Shown here piece by piece: positions 1 through 9,326 of a stretch of DNA of 64,000 bases (its first letter is position 1; each line of letters begins with the position of its first letter). The notes beneath the pieces were generated by a model. That model was given only the letters and a program-made list of their open reading frames with translations. It was not told where the DNA came from and searched no databases. Source of the stretch: Acetatifactor sp. Its GTDB lineage: Bacteria > Bacillota > Clostridia > Lachnospirales > Lachnospiraceae. Where the stretch lies: positions 62,001-126,000 of the forward strand of contig JAEEVF010000010.1 in NCBI GenBank assembly GCA_016290775.1, given 5' to 3'. Made by a program: the position numbers and the translations under genes.

Positions 1-424
1 TCTTGAAATCCTTCGTCTTTGCCATACCGATGGCTGCGCCATAAAAGTCACCGCACCAAATGATGTAATAGGTGTCCTCCACCTTTACCAATCTGGGATC
101 GTACGCATAAACAGGCATGAAGGGCTCGCCGTTCTCATCCACGAACTGAACCTTATCCTTCTCAAAGTTCCAGTGAATGCCGTCCGCGCTTCTGCCAAGA
201 TAAACGTAAGGCACGCCATTGGTCTGCTCGCCGCGGAACACGCCAATAAAACCATCCTCGTAAGGAACTACGGCAGAGTTAAAGATCCTTGCCACACCCT
301 CGATGGGATTGCGGTTGATGATGGGGTTCTCGGTGTAGCGCCAGATCGGTGCATTTACAATGTTTGCAGGACGCTCCTGCCAAGGAACGTTCTTCACTTC
401 AGGTGCGATCATTTGAATGCTCAT
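1..424 (-). CDS. GH130 family glycoside phosphorylase, N-terminal part (cut by window edge)
   Basis: The visible 141 codons encode the amino end of a GH130-type enzyme; the rest lies beyond base 1. GH130 members phosphorolyse beta-mannosides (mannosyl-glucose, mannooligosaccharides or mannosyl-N-acetylglucosamine) to mannose 1-phosphate in the cytoplasm. The family signature is clear: an NPI-containing segment near residue 33, an FNSAVV segment, and YDPRLVKVEDTYYIIW near residues 110-125 on the five-blade propeller. The start is set by an AAAGGAG site 7 bases upstream. The next gene upstream ends in a terminator, so this gene probably has its own promoter in the AT-rich 425-620 stretch, which I could not pin down. 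The substrate subtype cannot be read from this fragment. Confidence 0.8.
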   Translation of the reverse strand, partial: MSIQMIAPEVKNVPWQERPANIVNAPIWRYTENPIINRNPIEGVARIFNSAVVPYEDGFIGVFRGEQTNGVPYVYLGRSADGIHWNFEKDKVQFVDENGEPFMPVYAYDPRLVKVEDTYYIIWCGDFYGAAIGMAKTKDFK

Positions 425-626
425 GTTTTTTCTCCTTTGTTTTGTCCAAGATTTATTTTTAAGTATTTTTAGCTTCTGTTAAGCTTTGATTTAATCTTAC
501 ATCCGAATTTTCGAATTTTCAAGCCCCATTTTATATTTTCTTGCATTTTGTGACTTTGCACAATAAACCGCGTTTCTTTTTGTGCCTTTTCATCATTACT
601 TAAATTTAGCTAAAAATGTGCCAGGC

Positions 627-656
627 AAAAAAACAAGGCGTGCCACTGGGCACGCC
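627..656 (-). terminator. Rho-independent terminator after the DHH phosphoesterase gene
   Basis: A perfect 8-base stem (GGCGTGCC / GGCACGCC) with a 4-base loop is followed on the minus strand by TTG and seven T residues. It lies 26 bases past the stop of the DHH gene and marks the end of the long minus-strand unit. Confidence 0.8.
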
Positions 657-681
657 CCGCGCTTCATACCCTGATAGGCTG

Positions 682-1602
682 CTACGAGTTCGCCATGCTC
701 TTTAGTTCATCGATCATCTTAGGCAGTTCGGTTGCCATGTTCTCGTCGGTAAACTGGCAGGTGCCAACTTTCTTGTGTCCGCCGCCGCCGTACTTTAGCA
801 TCAGCTTGCCAACGTCAACAGTGCTGGTCTTGTTCAGAATGCTGTAGCCCACTGCGGCGCTGCAGCCAAAGCCACCCTTGCCGTTCACGATCCATACGGA
901 AATGTTTTGCTCCGGATACATGCTGTAGATCAGGAAGCGGTTGCCGGAATAGATGGGATCCACGCCGCGAAGATCCGAAATGAGCACGTTGCCGTCCACA
1001 ACCGTATGAGCCTTCACCATCTCGCGGAACTTCTCATCCTGCTCGAAATAGACTGCAATTCTCTCCTTCATGTCAGGAAGGTTCAGGATCTCTTCCGTGC
1101 TCATGGTCCTGCAGGAATGCATGAGCTTCTCCATCAGCTGATAATTGGAAATGGTGAACTGACGCCATCTTCCAAGGCCTGTCCTGGGATCCATCAAGAA
1201 TCCAATCAGGATCCAACCCGTGGGATTTTGGATCTCTTCGATGGTCAGATTACCGGAGTCCACCTTGTCCACGGCTTCCATGATCTCATCAAACTCAGGG
1301 AATCTGTCTTTGCCGCCATAATACTCATAAACGATTCTCGCACAGGAAGGCGTTAAGCGGCTGTCTCCCTTATATTTCCCCTCCAGTTCAAGTCTCTCGT
1401 GTTCACTTGAGTGGTGGTCAAACCAAAGCCCACAGCCCTCCACGTAAGGAACGTTTGCAAGGCAATCATCCTCCGTCACCGGAACAAGGCCATCCTGCAG
1501 ATCCTTCGGATGCGCAAATTTCCAGCTGTCAACAACGCCCGCTTCCAAAAGAAGCGCGCCACATACCAAGCCATCAAAGTCAGAACGGGTGATCAGTCTC
1601 AT
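682..1602 (-). CDS. DHH/DHHA1 family phosphoesterase
   Basis: A 306-residue DHH-superfamily phosphoesterase, often annotated exopolyphosphatase-like. Members hydrolyse short nucleotides such as nanoRNA or linear dinucleotides, or polyphosphate, with two metal ions. Metal-ligand motifs are visible: SDFDGLVCG at residues 7-15, the DHH triad in WFDHHSSEH near residue 60, and the carboxy-terminal DHHA1 motif GGGGHKKVG near residue 275. The start has an ideal AAGGAGG site. It is the last gene before the terminator and follows the aldo/keto reductase by 36 bases. Because the same unit encodes an EAL phosphodiesterase, which yields pGpG, a role in dinucleotide turnover is attractive but is only inference. 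Confidence 0.85.
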   Translation of the reverse strand: MRLITRSDFDGLVCGALLLEAGVVDSWKFAHPKDLQDGLVPVTEDDCLANVPYVEGCGLWFDHHSSEHERLELEGKYKGDSRLTPSCARIVYEYYGGKDRFPEFDEIMEAVDKVDSGNLTIEEIQNPTGWILIGFLMDPRTGLGRWRQFTISNYQLMEKLMHSCRTMSTEEILNLPDMKERIAVYFEQDEKFREMVKAHTVVDGNVLISDLRGVDPIYSGNRFLIYSMYPEQNISVWIVNGKGGFGCSAAVGYSILNKTSTVDVGKLMLKYGGGGHKKVGTCQFTDENMATELPKMIDELKSMANS

Positions 1603-1638
1603 AAAGTACCTCCTTAAGTGTGTTTTAGTTTTTGTTTA

Positions 1639-2820
1639 TTATCCCTTTAACATGAACCCTCTTACGATTTTCAATCCAAGCTTTACGTACCAAGGCCTGA
1701 GCGCCTTGTCCGCTTCTTTTAAGCGCTTTCGGATCTCGATGTGCTGCGGGCAGTGCTGTTCGCACTTACCGCATTGTACGCACTGATCCGGAAAAGCAGA
1801 CTCTTTCCGAATGCCAACCACTTGTCCGTACTGCCGGATCGCGGTCTTCATCCCTTCCACGTAGATTGCATTATAGCAACGGAACGTTGCCGGAATGTCA
1901 ACGCCCTTCGGACATGGCATGCAATAGCCGCACCCCGTGCAGCCGACCTTCGTTGTCTTTTCAATGGCACGCTTTATCTCTGCGATCAAAGCCCTGTCGG
2001 AATCATCGAATTCACCCGGCTGGACCTCAGACGCAATGCGGCAATTCTCTTCCACCATCTCCAGGGAATTCATTCCGGAGAGCACGCAGGTCACCTGCGG
2101 CTGTTCCCAAAGCCAACGAAACGCCCATTCTGCCGCGCTTCTTTTCTTTTCATTCTCTGCGATCAGCTTCTTTGCTTCCGCCGGCAAAAGGTTCACCAGC
2201 TTGCCGCCCCGAAGCGGTTCCATGATGATCACGGGAATACCCTTTTCTGCCGCTGCCATGAGCCCCTTGCGCCCTGCCTGGATGTTCTCGTCCAAATAGT
2301 TGTACTGGATTTGGCAAAAGTCCCAGTCATAGTCCTCCAGGATCTTCAGAAACATCTCCGTGTTCCCGTGAAAGGAAAACCCCACCTGACGGATCGCGCC
2401 GGATTCCTTCTTCCTGCGGATCCAGTCCTCGATCCCATTTTTCTTTAGGTTCTCCCAGGAGGCAAGGTCCGTCAGCATATGCATCAGATAATAATCCACG
2501 TAGTCCGTGCGAAGGCGCGTCAGTTCTTCGTCAAAGTAGCGATCAATGGCCGCGGGGCTCTTAACCAGATACTGCGGAAGCTTTGTCGCGATCTTCACCT
2601 GCTCGCGGATATGATTCTCCTCAAAGATCCTTCCCATGAGGACTTCACTGCCAGGGTAAAGCCACGCCGTGTCATAATAATTTACGCCTGCGTGAAAAGC
2701 CGCCATAACCTCGCTCTGCGCCTTTTCGTAATCGATCTCCTTGCCGTTTCTGGTAAAGCGCATGCACCCAAAGCCCAGGATTGAGACGTCATTGCCGTAT
2801 TTGTCTTTCCGATACTGCAT
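1639..2820 (-). CDS. Aldo/keto reductase with C-terminal 4Fe-4S ferredoxin domain
   Basis: A 393-residue protein with an aldo/keto reductase TIM barrel (residues 1-280: LGFGCMRF near the start, the catalytic Tyr region NYYDTAWLYPGSE, and YYLMHML) fused to a bacterial ferredoxin-like tail. The tail has two Cys clusters: CTGCGYCMPC followed by a spaced proline-flanked cluster, and CVQCGKCEQHCP. This architecture is common in anaerobic Firmicutes; substrates are generally unknown, and electrons may pass through the iron-sulfur centres rather than NADPH alone. The start has a GGAGGT site. The gene lies 31 bases after the EAL gene and 36 before the DHH gene, so it is probably co-transcribed. Cytoplasmic. 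Confidence 0.88.
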   Translation of the reverse strand: MQYRKDKYGNDVSILGFGCMRFTRNGKEIDYEKAQSEVMAAFHAGVNYYDTAWLYPGSEVLMGRIFEENHIREQVKIATKLPQYLVKSPAAIDRYFDEELTRLRTDYVDYYLMHMLTDLASWENLKKNGIEDWIRRKKESGAIRQVGFSFHGNTEMFLKILEDYDWDFCQIQYNYLDENIQAGRKGLMAAAEKGIPVIIMEPLRGGKLVNLLPAEAKKLIAENEKKRSAAEWAFRWLWEQPQVTCVLSGMNSLEMVEENCRIASEVQPGEFDDSDRALIAEIKRAIEKTTKVGCTGCGYCMPCPKGVDIPATFRCYNAIYVEGMKTAIRQYGQVVGIRKESAFPDQCVQCGKCEQHCPQHIEIRKRLKEADKALRPWYVKLGLKIVRGFMLKG

Positions 2821-2851
2821 GCTACCTCCAATAATCTCACTTGTTCCCTGA

Positions 2852-5371
2852 TCAAGCCTCTGAAGAAGGCTTGTCGTTGCTCAGATACTTTGCAAATTCA
2901 TCTGCAGGGAGCGGTTTGGAATAATAATATCCCTGAATGTAATCGCCGCCAAGCTGCGCGATGCGCTCCATCTGCTCCTTCGTTTCCACGCCCTCTGCAA
3001 TGGTCTTCAGGTTAAGCATCTTTGCAAGCTGCATGGAGAACTCCAGGATGTTCTTTTCCGAACCTGGCTTATCATTCTCGATGATGCTGCGATCAAGCTT
3101 TAAGATGTCAAGATCCATGCCGCTGAGCGCACTCAAAGAGGAGTACCCGGTTCCAAAGTCATCCATCTCAATGACAAAGCCATTGTCATGGAGCTGCTTT
3201 ACCGTCTCCGTGATCCTTGCAGGGTCGTCGGAATATGCGCTCTCCGTCACTTCCACGTGAATCCATTCATGCGGAACATTGTAGCTGTCAATGAGTTTTG
3301 TGATTTGCTCCGCAAGATCCGTAAGCTCAAAATCACGTCTGGAAACATTGATGGACACGGGAACGATCGGGATTCCCGTCTGCTCCCACGTTTTCAGCGT
3401 ACGGCAGATTTCCTCCCACACGTAAAAATCCATCTTCGTGATAAATCCGTTCTGTTCAAACAAAGAAATGAACACGTTCGGATTTAAGAATCCGATGTCA
3501 GGATGCTGCCAACGCACCAAGCCCTCCGCGCCGCAGGTACGGTCCGTCCGGAAATCATGCTTGGGCTGATAATATACCACAAACTCCCGATTCTTCAAGG
3601 CATCGTCCGCCGTACTTACGATCATCTGCCTCATGAGAAGGTCCTGGCGAAGCTCGTCATCGTATTCCGCGATGTTGACGCCATAGGTTCCCTTGATCTT
3701 CTGCAACGCAAGCATCGCCCTGTCATACATTCCCTGGGCGCTGACGTTAAATCTTGAATCGATGTGATAGATGCCGTGCTTGATCACCACGTTAGGCACG
3801 GGGTAAGGCGTTTCACTGTCATTTTTCGACACGACTTCCCGCATTTGCTTAAGGTCACGATCATAGACAAGACCCGCAAACTTATCGCCCTCGATCCTGC
3901 CGCCGAAAAGGAAACCTGGCATATATCTGATACCGTGATCCGCCATGATGCGAAGCACTGCATTGCCTTTTTCATATCCATATTTTTCGTTGATGACCTT
4001 CAGGCCCTGAATGTCGGAAACCCAGATCATGTACTCATGCTGCGGGTATTCAGCGAGATAATCATCCACCTTTTTGAAGAAAAATTCCTTCGTGTAAAGG
4101 CCTGTCAAGGCATCTCTTTCCATAATGCTCAGCATTGCCGTGGATTCACGCAGACGGATCAGGCCACGGATACGGTTGAGCACAATGTCCGGCACAAAGG
4201 GTCTGCGAATGAAGTCAGACGCGCCAAGATCAAGGCATTCCACCTCCGCTCGCACCTCTTCGCTGCTTTCCACACCGCGTTCACTCATGACAACAATGGG
4301 GATTTCCGAAAAACGCGTGTCAAATTTCATGTTTCGGATCAATTCAAAGCCATTCGTCTCACAGAGACGCAGTTCCGTCATCACCACGGAGATCTCCCTG
4401 TAGGAATCCTTGAGGCGATCCAGGGCACCGTCCGTATCCGACGCGGAAATGACCACATAGCCCTCGTTCAGGATCATCTGAAGCTCATGGATCGTTTGCT
4501 CACTGTCAGATACGACCAGGATCTTCTTAAAGCTGCGGAAATAGTTCGAACGCCCGGGCTTTTCCCCCGTCACCTCCGCAAATCCGACCACGGCGCGATG
4601 AAGTTCACTTCCCTCGTTCACCCTGGAGATCTTAAAGCGATAGGTCAGCTCTCTTCCGCCTCTTGAAACAGTATATTCATGCGAATACGCTCTTCTGTCC
4701 CGAAGCTTTTCCTTGATATTCTCGGTTCTCGAAAGCTCCAGCATCTCCTGCAGATCCTTTTTCTCCACGCAGGCCCTGACATACTTCGTCATTGCGTCCT
4801 CATAAGGAGGATTGCTTCTGAAATATGCGCCAAAGATCTCATTGATTGCCTTGCTCACGCGATAAGGGCTTACGTAGTTCTTATCGAAATCCACGTAAAA
4901 GATGCATTCATAGTTTTCCGACAGACTCTGCATCAGATCGCCAAGATAACTGCTCTCCCGATAAAGCTGCCCGTTCAGATCCATGAAGTACATGTAGATC
5001 TTCTGATTGTCGTCCGAGTAGTCCTCAGCCAGGAACGCTTCCAGACGATAGGGATGATACTCCCCGTCCTCAAGCTTGCGATAACGCACCCAGTAATATT
5101 CTTCACCATGATACTTGGCAAAGAACTTACGAAGATAGTCCATGTTGACAAGCTTTTCCACGTTGGCGCGGTCATCCGGGAAGATGATGTCGCGCTCGAA
5201 CTCCTGCTGCCACAGAAGCGCAAGGAACAAGTCCTCTCCCACGTATGGGCTTCCTTCCTCCTCCTTACTTGTGTAGATGGTGGAATAGGTTCCCTTCGTC
5301 AGATTGACCATCAAAACCTTTCGATATTGATTTCCTATTCTTGACAATGCCATTGATAATGAATCTGTCAT
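2852..5371 (-). CDS. PAS-like / degenerate REC / degenerate GGDEF / EAL phosphodiesterase
   Basis: A soluble 839-residue c-di-GMP protein. Order: PAS-like region (about 1-270); a receiver-like domain (about 283-405) in which the usual phospho-accepting Asp is Glu (MTELRL, Glu333); a GGDEF fold (about 420-560) whose motif reads EGDKF and should be inactive; and an EAL domain (about 610-830) with its catalytic set present: EGL (Glu616), NVS, EVTES, DDFGTGYSS, LKLD, AEGVET. It should therefore degrade c-di-GMP, with the dead GGDEF perhaps acting as a GTP sensor. I chose the internal ATG at 5371 because a GAGGTG site sits 7 bases upstream; a longer reading from 5407 lacks a site. It shares the unit with an active diguanylate cyclase at 10.7-13.4 kb. 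Confidence 0.88.
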   Translation of the reverse strand: MTDSLSMALSRIGNQYRKVLMVNLTKGTYSTIYTSKEEEGSPYVGEDLFLALLWQQEFERDIIFPDDRANVEKLVNMDYLRKFFAKYHGEEYYWVRYRKLEDGEYHPYRLEAFLAEDYSDDNQKIYMYFMDLNGQLYRESSYLGDLMQSLSENYECIFYVDFDKNYVSPYRVSKAINEIFGAYFRSNPPYEDAMTKYVRACVEKKDLQEMLELSRTENIKEKLRDRRAYSHEYTVSRGGRELTYRFKISRVNEGSELHRAVVGFAEVTGEKPGRSNYFRSFKKILVVSDSEQTIHELQMILNEGYVVISASDTDGALDRLKDSYREISVVMTELRLCETNGFELIRNMKFDTRFSEIPIVVMSERGVESSEEVRAEVECLDLGASDFIRRPFVPDIVLNRIRGLIRLRESTAMLSIMERDALTGLYTKEFFFKKVDDYLAEYPQHEYMIWVSDIQGLKVINEKYGYEKGNAVLRIMADHGIRYMPGFLFGGRIEGDKFAGLVYDRDLKQMREVVSKNDSETPYPVPNVVIKHGIYHIDSRFNVSAQGMYDRAMLALQKIKGTYGVNIAEYDDELRQDLLMRQMIVSTADDALKNREFVVYYQPKHDFRTDRTCGAEGLVRWQHPDIGFLNPNVFISLFEQNGFITKMDFYVWEEICRTLKTWEQTGIPIVPVSINVSRRDFELTDLAEQITKLIDSYNVPHEWIHVEVTESAYSDDPARITETVKQLHDNGFVIEMDDFGTGYSSLSALSGMDLDILKLDRSIIENDKPGSEKNILEFSMQLAKMLNLKTIAEGVETKEQMERIAQLGGDYIQGYYYSKPLPADEFAKYLSNDKPSSEA

Positions 5372-5435
5372 GGAATTCACCTCACGATCATGATCTGTCG
5401 AACTCATCTAGCCATTATTATCCGTCATTTTTCCG

Positions 5436-6782
5436 TCATTCTTTTGGTACAAATATGTCACCGGTGCAGCCATCCAGCTCCACCCAAAGCCACCCGTCCG
5501 ACGCCTTTACTTCGCGCCCGGAAAGAAGGCCCACGTAAACGCCGTGCTCCCCTGCGGGAATTCGCAGGCCGGCACCGTTTTCATCGTTATTTACCGCGAT
5601 CAGGGCACAGGACCCTTCCGAATTCCGCGAGAAGGCATATTGCCTATTGGTCAGGACAAGTTCCCTGTAATCCCCGTAGGAAAGCGCCGGAACCTGTGCA
5701 TGAATGCGACCCAAGGAAGCGATCAGCTTCTCCCGCTCCTTTCCCTGCGCATTTCCTTCCAATTTCTTCAAAGATAGCCTGGGCCTTAGCGGTGCATCCG
5801 TTCCATAGGTTTTCTTGCCTTCGATGCCAAACTCCGAGCCATAATAGATGGACGGAATGCCAGGCAAGGTGTACAGCAAAATGTGCACGGGAGCAAAGTG
5901 TGCCTTATTGTTCAGCTTAGTATATATACGCTCCACGTCATGATTGTCCACGAAATTGTAAAGCCTGAAGTTCGGGTTGTTCCCGCCCATGCCGTAAAGT
6001 CGCTTTACGGTGTGTGCGATCTCGAAATAATTGTGATCGTTATGTCCGGAATAAAGCGCCTTGTGCAAGTGATAATTGGTCACTGAATGCAGCGTTCCCT
6101 CGTTGACCCATCGGTTATACTCCCCGTGGATCACTTCGCCCATGAGCCAGAATTCCGGCTTCACTTCGTTTGCAAGCCACCTAAGCGACTTCATAAACTC
6201 GAAATCCAGCACGTCCGCCGCGTCCAGGCGGATGCCATCCACGTCAAACTCACTCACCCAGAATCGGATCACGTCCAGAATGTAGTCCCGCACCGCAGGA
6301 TTTCTTTGGTTGAGCTTCGCCATGATGTTATAGCCGCCCCAGTTGTCATAGGAAAACCCGTCGTTGAACTCATTATTGTTCCAGAAATTGACATTACAGT
6401 ACCAATCCCTGTAGGGCGAATTCTCGCGGTTCTTCCTAAGGTCCTGCATTGCGAAAAAGTTGCGCCCCGTGTGATTGAACACGCCGTCAAAGATCACGCG
6501 AACGCCCTGCTCATGCGCAGTTCGAACAAAATCCTTTAAGTCCTCGTTGGTCCCGAGCCTTCCGTCCAGCTTTTTGTAATCCGTGGTCTCATAGCCATGC
6601 CCGTCGGATTCAAACATCGGTCCAACGTAGATCGCATTGCAACCGATCTCCTTCGCATGCCCGATCCACGGAAACAACTCCCGCAGGCGGCTCACCGGCT
6701 CGCCGTAGGGGTTCTTCTCGGGCGCCCCCGCAAGTCCCAAAGGATAAATGTGATAAAATACTGCCTCATCGTACCAAGCCAT
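5436..6782 (-). CDS. GH13 alpha-amylase family glycoside hydrolase
   Basis: A 448-residue intracellular GH13 enzyme with no signal peptide. Conserved regions are intact: DGVFNH (residues 99-104), GIRLDAAD with the nucleophile Asp187, LMGEV with the acid/base Glu216, and FVDNHD with the stabiliser Asp282. A short C-terminal beta domain follows. The length and lack of secretion signal suit a cyclomaltodextrinase- or oligosaccharide-type alpha-glucosidase acting on imported maltodextrins, but specificity is not readable. The start has an AAGGAG site. It lies 50 bases after the alpha-galactosidase gene and probably belongs to the same operon. Confidence 0.88.
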   Translation of the reverse strand: MAWYDEAVFYHIYPLGLAGAPEKNPYGEPVSRLRELFPWIGHAKEIGCNAIYVGPMFESDGHGYETTDYKKLDGRLGTNEDLKDFVRTAHEQGVRVIFDGVFNHTGRNFFAMQDLRKNRENSPYRDWYCNVNFWNNNEFNDGFSYDNWGGYNIMAKLNQRNPAVRDYILDVIRFWVSEFDVDGIRLDAADVLDFEFMKSLRWLANEVKPEFWLMGEVIHGEYNRWVNEGTLHSVTNYHLHKALYSGHNDHNYFEIAHTVKRLYGMGGNNPNFRLYNFVDNHDVERIYTKLNNKAHFAPVHILLYTLPGIPSIYYGSEFGIEGKKTYGTDAPLRPRLSLKKLEGNAQGKEREKLIASLGRIHAQVPALSYGDYRELVLTNRQYAFSRNSEGSCALIAVNNDENGAGLRIPAGEHGVYVGLLSGREVKASDGWLWVELDGCTGDIFVPKE

Positions 6783-6832
6783 GGTTTTGCTCCTTGTGCC
6801 TTAAATTTATGTCCCCCAACACTGCCTAACCC

Positions 6833-8101
6833 TTATGGCTTTACGTAATATGCTTTCGCCGCATGTTTCTTCAGCGTAACGTCCAGCTTCGTTTCCGCAC
6901 TGCTCTCCTCGCCCGTCCAAAGCTCCTTTACATTGATCTTGTCATAGATCTCGAGCTCCGACAGCGGCAGGCAAAGCGTTCCGTCCTCTTCTCCCGCATT
7001 GAACACGGCCACGTAGCTTCCGCCCTTTGTGCTCTGCGCCATCCATACGATGAATTCCGTACCATTCATCTTCCTGCGGAAGATCTGATGGGAATGCCTT
7101 GCATTCAAATGCATGGACAAAATGTCCTCATTGGTCAAAAGCTTCATCGTGAACTCGTCAAAGCCTGTCATTTCCCCGCCGATCATCAGCGGTGAACGGA
7201 AGATGCTCCAGAGTGTCAACATCGTCACCTGCTCGTCCTGGGTGAACTTCGTCCAGTTGGCTTTGTCATAGTCCTGACGGATCGGCCCTACGGGCAGCAT
7301 GTCCGCATCCGGCCAATGCCCTGCGCCCGTGTGCGTGCACCACTTCTCCGCTCTCTGGAACATGTCGTAAAGAAGCTCCCATTTGTCCCAGAAATCATCC
7401 GTGATACGCCACATGTTGCAGACCTGCTTAAAGAGCTCCGCCGCATCAAGCGGCGCGGGTCCGGGGGAGATGCTGAGCACCATGTCCCTTCCGCAGCCTT
7501 TAAGCGCCTCGCTGAGCATCACCAATTCGTCTTCCTCACGGGGCACCTCTCTTGCGATGTCATCGCACTTGATAAAGTCCACGCCCCAGGATGCATAGAG
7601 TTCAAAAATGCTGTCATAATATGCTCTCGCGCCGTCCTTATTCGGATCAACGCCGTACATGTCGGAATTCCAATAGCAGATGCTGGCGGTCTTCGCCACC
7701 TGTCTTGCCGTCTTGTCAGTGCCCTTGATGGGACAGTTCTGATGCACTGCCTGACGGGGAATGCCGCGCATGATGTGAATACCAAACTTCAGCCCCAAAG
7801 AATGCACGTACTCAGCCAGCGGGCCAAAGCCCTTGCCACCCGCAGAGGAAGGAAACCTGTTTTCCGCGGGGATCAGCCTGGACCACTCATCCATACAAAG
7901 CTCCGTAAAGGGCCTGTATTCATGGCTTCCTGCCTGCGGCTCGTACCACTGGATGTCAACGACCACATACTCCCAGCCATATTGCTTCAAATGCTCTGCC
8001 ATGAACTTCGCGTTCTGGCGAACGATGTCTTCCGTCACGGCCGCCCCATAGCAGTCCCAGCTGTTCCAGCCCATGGGGGCTCTCAAAGCCATTTCACTCA
8101 T
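6833..8101 (-). CDS. GH27 alpha-galactosidase
   Basis: A 422-residue GH27 retaining alpha-galactosidase without signal peptide, expected to cleave alpha-1,6-galactose from imported raffinose-family or galactomannan oligosaccharides. The family opening APMGWNSWDCYG (residues 8-19) is present, as is the nucleophile segment DFIKCDD (Asp180) and the acid/base segment RITDDFWDKW (probably Asp236). The C-terminal antiparallel beta domain ends in AKAYYVKP. The start has a GGAGG site 9 bases upstream. With the neighbouring GH13 enzyme and the GH130 phosphorylase across the terminator, it points to intracellular breakdown of plant oligosaccharides. The gap to the Cys-Ala tail protein gene is only 28 bases. 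Confidence 0.9.
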   Translation of the reverse strand: MSEMALRAPMGWNSWDCYGAAVTEDIVRQNAKFMAEHLKQYGWEYVVVDIQWYEPQAGSHEYRPFTELCMDEWSRLIPAENRFPSSAGGKGFGPLAEYVHSLGLKFGIHIMRGIPRQAVHQNCPIKGTDKTARQVAKTASICYWNSDMYGVDPNKDGARAYYDSIFELYASWGVDFIKCDDIAREVPREEDELVMLSEALKGCGRDMVLSISPGPAPLDAAELFKQVCNMWRITDDFWDKWELLYDMFQRAEKWCTHTGAGHWPDADMLPVGPIRQDYDKANWTKFTQDEQVTMLTLWSIFRSPLMIGGEMTGFDEFTMKLLTNEDILSMHLNARHSHQIFRRKMNGTEFIVWMAQSTKGGSYVAVFNAGEEDGTLCLPLSELEIYDKINVKELWTGEESSAETKLDVTLKKHAAKAYYVKP

Positions 8102-8129
8102 CGTCTCCGTCCTCCAAACTTATGATGTC

Positions 8130-9326
8130 TTATGCCTTTTTATGCTTTCCGCGAAGCTCCAGCTGACGGAGCTTTAAGTTCGTGTTGTAGAAATCCTTCG
8201 TAGAGCACCCTGCCCTGCCGCCGCCGGCACAGGCGCAGGCACAAGCGCAGGCGCATGCACAGGAGCTATGCGCGCAGCTGCTGCGGCTTCCGGAAGAAGT
8301 GGATCTCGGGATCGGCACGTGCGTCACGTGCACGCGCATATAGGTGTTCGGCGAGCTCACGTAAGGGTATACCCCATCCGTCTTTGTCTTGCGCAGAACC
8401 TTCTCCTCCTTCGGGATGTCCTCTTCCTTGATGACCTCCTCGCTCTTGATAAAGCTTCTGCCACAATAAGGACAGTTGTTCGCGCCGTCAGGCCTTGTGC
8501 CGCCGCATCCGGGACACGAAGGGAAGTATTCGATCCTAGTTCTCGTGATCTTCGTGGAGGCCGCCTTAAGGTTTGCAGTCTCAATGTAAGACGCTAAGAC
8601 GCAGACAAAGATCACAAGACCAAACGTGAATATAAAGACTGCCGCGGCGATGATGGCACCCATGTTCACCTTGCTCTCATTGATGGCCTTCTTGGAAATG
8701 TCAAAGATGAAGGCATCATTCTTGTAGATCACCTGGATCGGGAACTTCTCGCCATGCTTTAAGTTGTTCTTGTAGAATTCGTAATACTTCTTTCCGTCTC
8801 TGGTAACGGTGTCCACTTCCGGATCGGTACGAAGCACCTTATCCGCATTCCAGTAGATCTCCAAAAGGTCCGTCTTACAATCAGGGAACCAACCGGGGGT
8901 AAAGCCATAAACCGTCTCGCCGTCCACGAACTGATTCATCTGATACATATAGTCCTGAACGAGTTCAAAGGAGAACTTCACGACCTCGTTCCTGTAATAC
9001 TTTTTCTTGAAATCCACGCGCACGTAGCTTCCGCTCTCGGAATAATATTGGCACGATAAGATGTTGTCCGTAAGCCCCCTGATGGAACGATAATTCTTGT
9101 TGGGAATGCCGATCTTTACCCATTCCAAAGGCCCTTCGGAGACGGAATCCAGCACCTTCCACTCAATGTTGTAGATCATGTGGAGCGTGCCGTCGTCGTT
9201 AACGTCAACGGTAATCTCATATTCCAGGATCCGATCCAGGTCTGACGCCTGAACCTTTGAACCAAACATCGGGATGATCAATGCGACAAGAAGCGCAAAC
9301 ACCCATATCTTAAAAGACTTTCTCAT
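8130..9326 (-). CDS. Membrane protein with DUF2207-like ectodomain, zinc ribbon and (Cys-Ala)6 tail
   Basis: A 398-residue protein. A signal peptide (residues 1-27, ending VQAS) precedes an extracytoplasmic beta-rich domain resembling DUF2207, then one strong transmembrane helix (about 240-265, AAAVFIFTFGLVIFVC). The cytoplasmic part holds a zinc ribbon (CPGCGG-N8-CPYCGRSF), an acidic linker and a tail in which six Cys-Ala pairs run without break, followed by GGGRAGC and a basic end. The start is the ATG that overlaps the stop of the radical SAM gene (ATGA); longer readings would run inside that gene. The overlap implies translational coupling. The tail is a candidate substrate or metal site for the adjacent radical SAM enzyme, which is inference. 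Function unknown. Confidence 0.75.
   Translation of the reverse strand: MRKSFKIWVFALLVALIIPMFGSKVQASDLDRILEYEITVDVNDDGTLHMIYNIEWKVLDSVSEGPLEWVKIGIPNKNYRSIRGLTDNILSCQYYSESGSYVRVDFKKKYYRNEVVKFSFELVQDYMYQMNQFVDGETVYGFTPGWFPDCKTDLLEIYWNADKVLRTDPEVDTVTRDGKKYYEFYKNNLKHGEKFPIQVIYKNDAFIFDISKKAINESKVNMGAIIAAAVFIFTFGLVIFVCVLASYIETANLKAASTKITRTRIEYFPSCPGCGGTRPDGANNCPYCGRSFIKSEEVIKEEDIPKEEKVLRKTKTDGVYPYVSSPNTYMRVHVTHVPIPRSTSSGSRSSCAHSSCACACACACACAGGGRAGCSTKDFYNTNLKLRQLELRGKHKKA

Noticed and set aside
3764..4666. 300-codon plus-strand open frame
   Set aside because: Antisense to the EAL protein; no motif seen and no ribosome site considered convincing.
8215..8260. Cys-Ala coding stretch as a DNA microsatellite or sequencing artefact
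   Set aside because: The codons vary synonymously, so the nucleotide sequence is not a uniform repeat.
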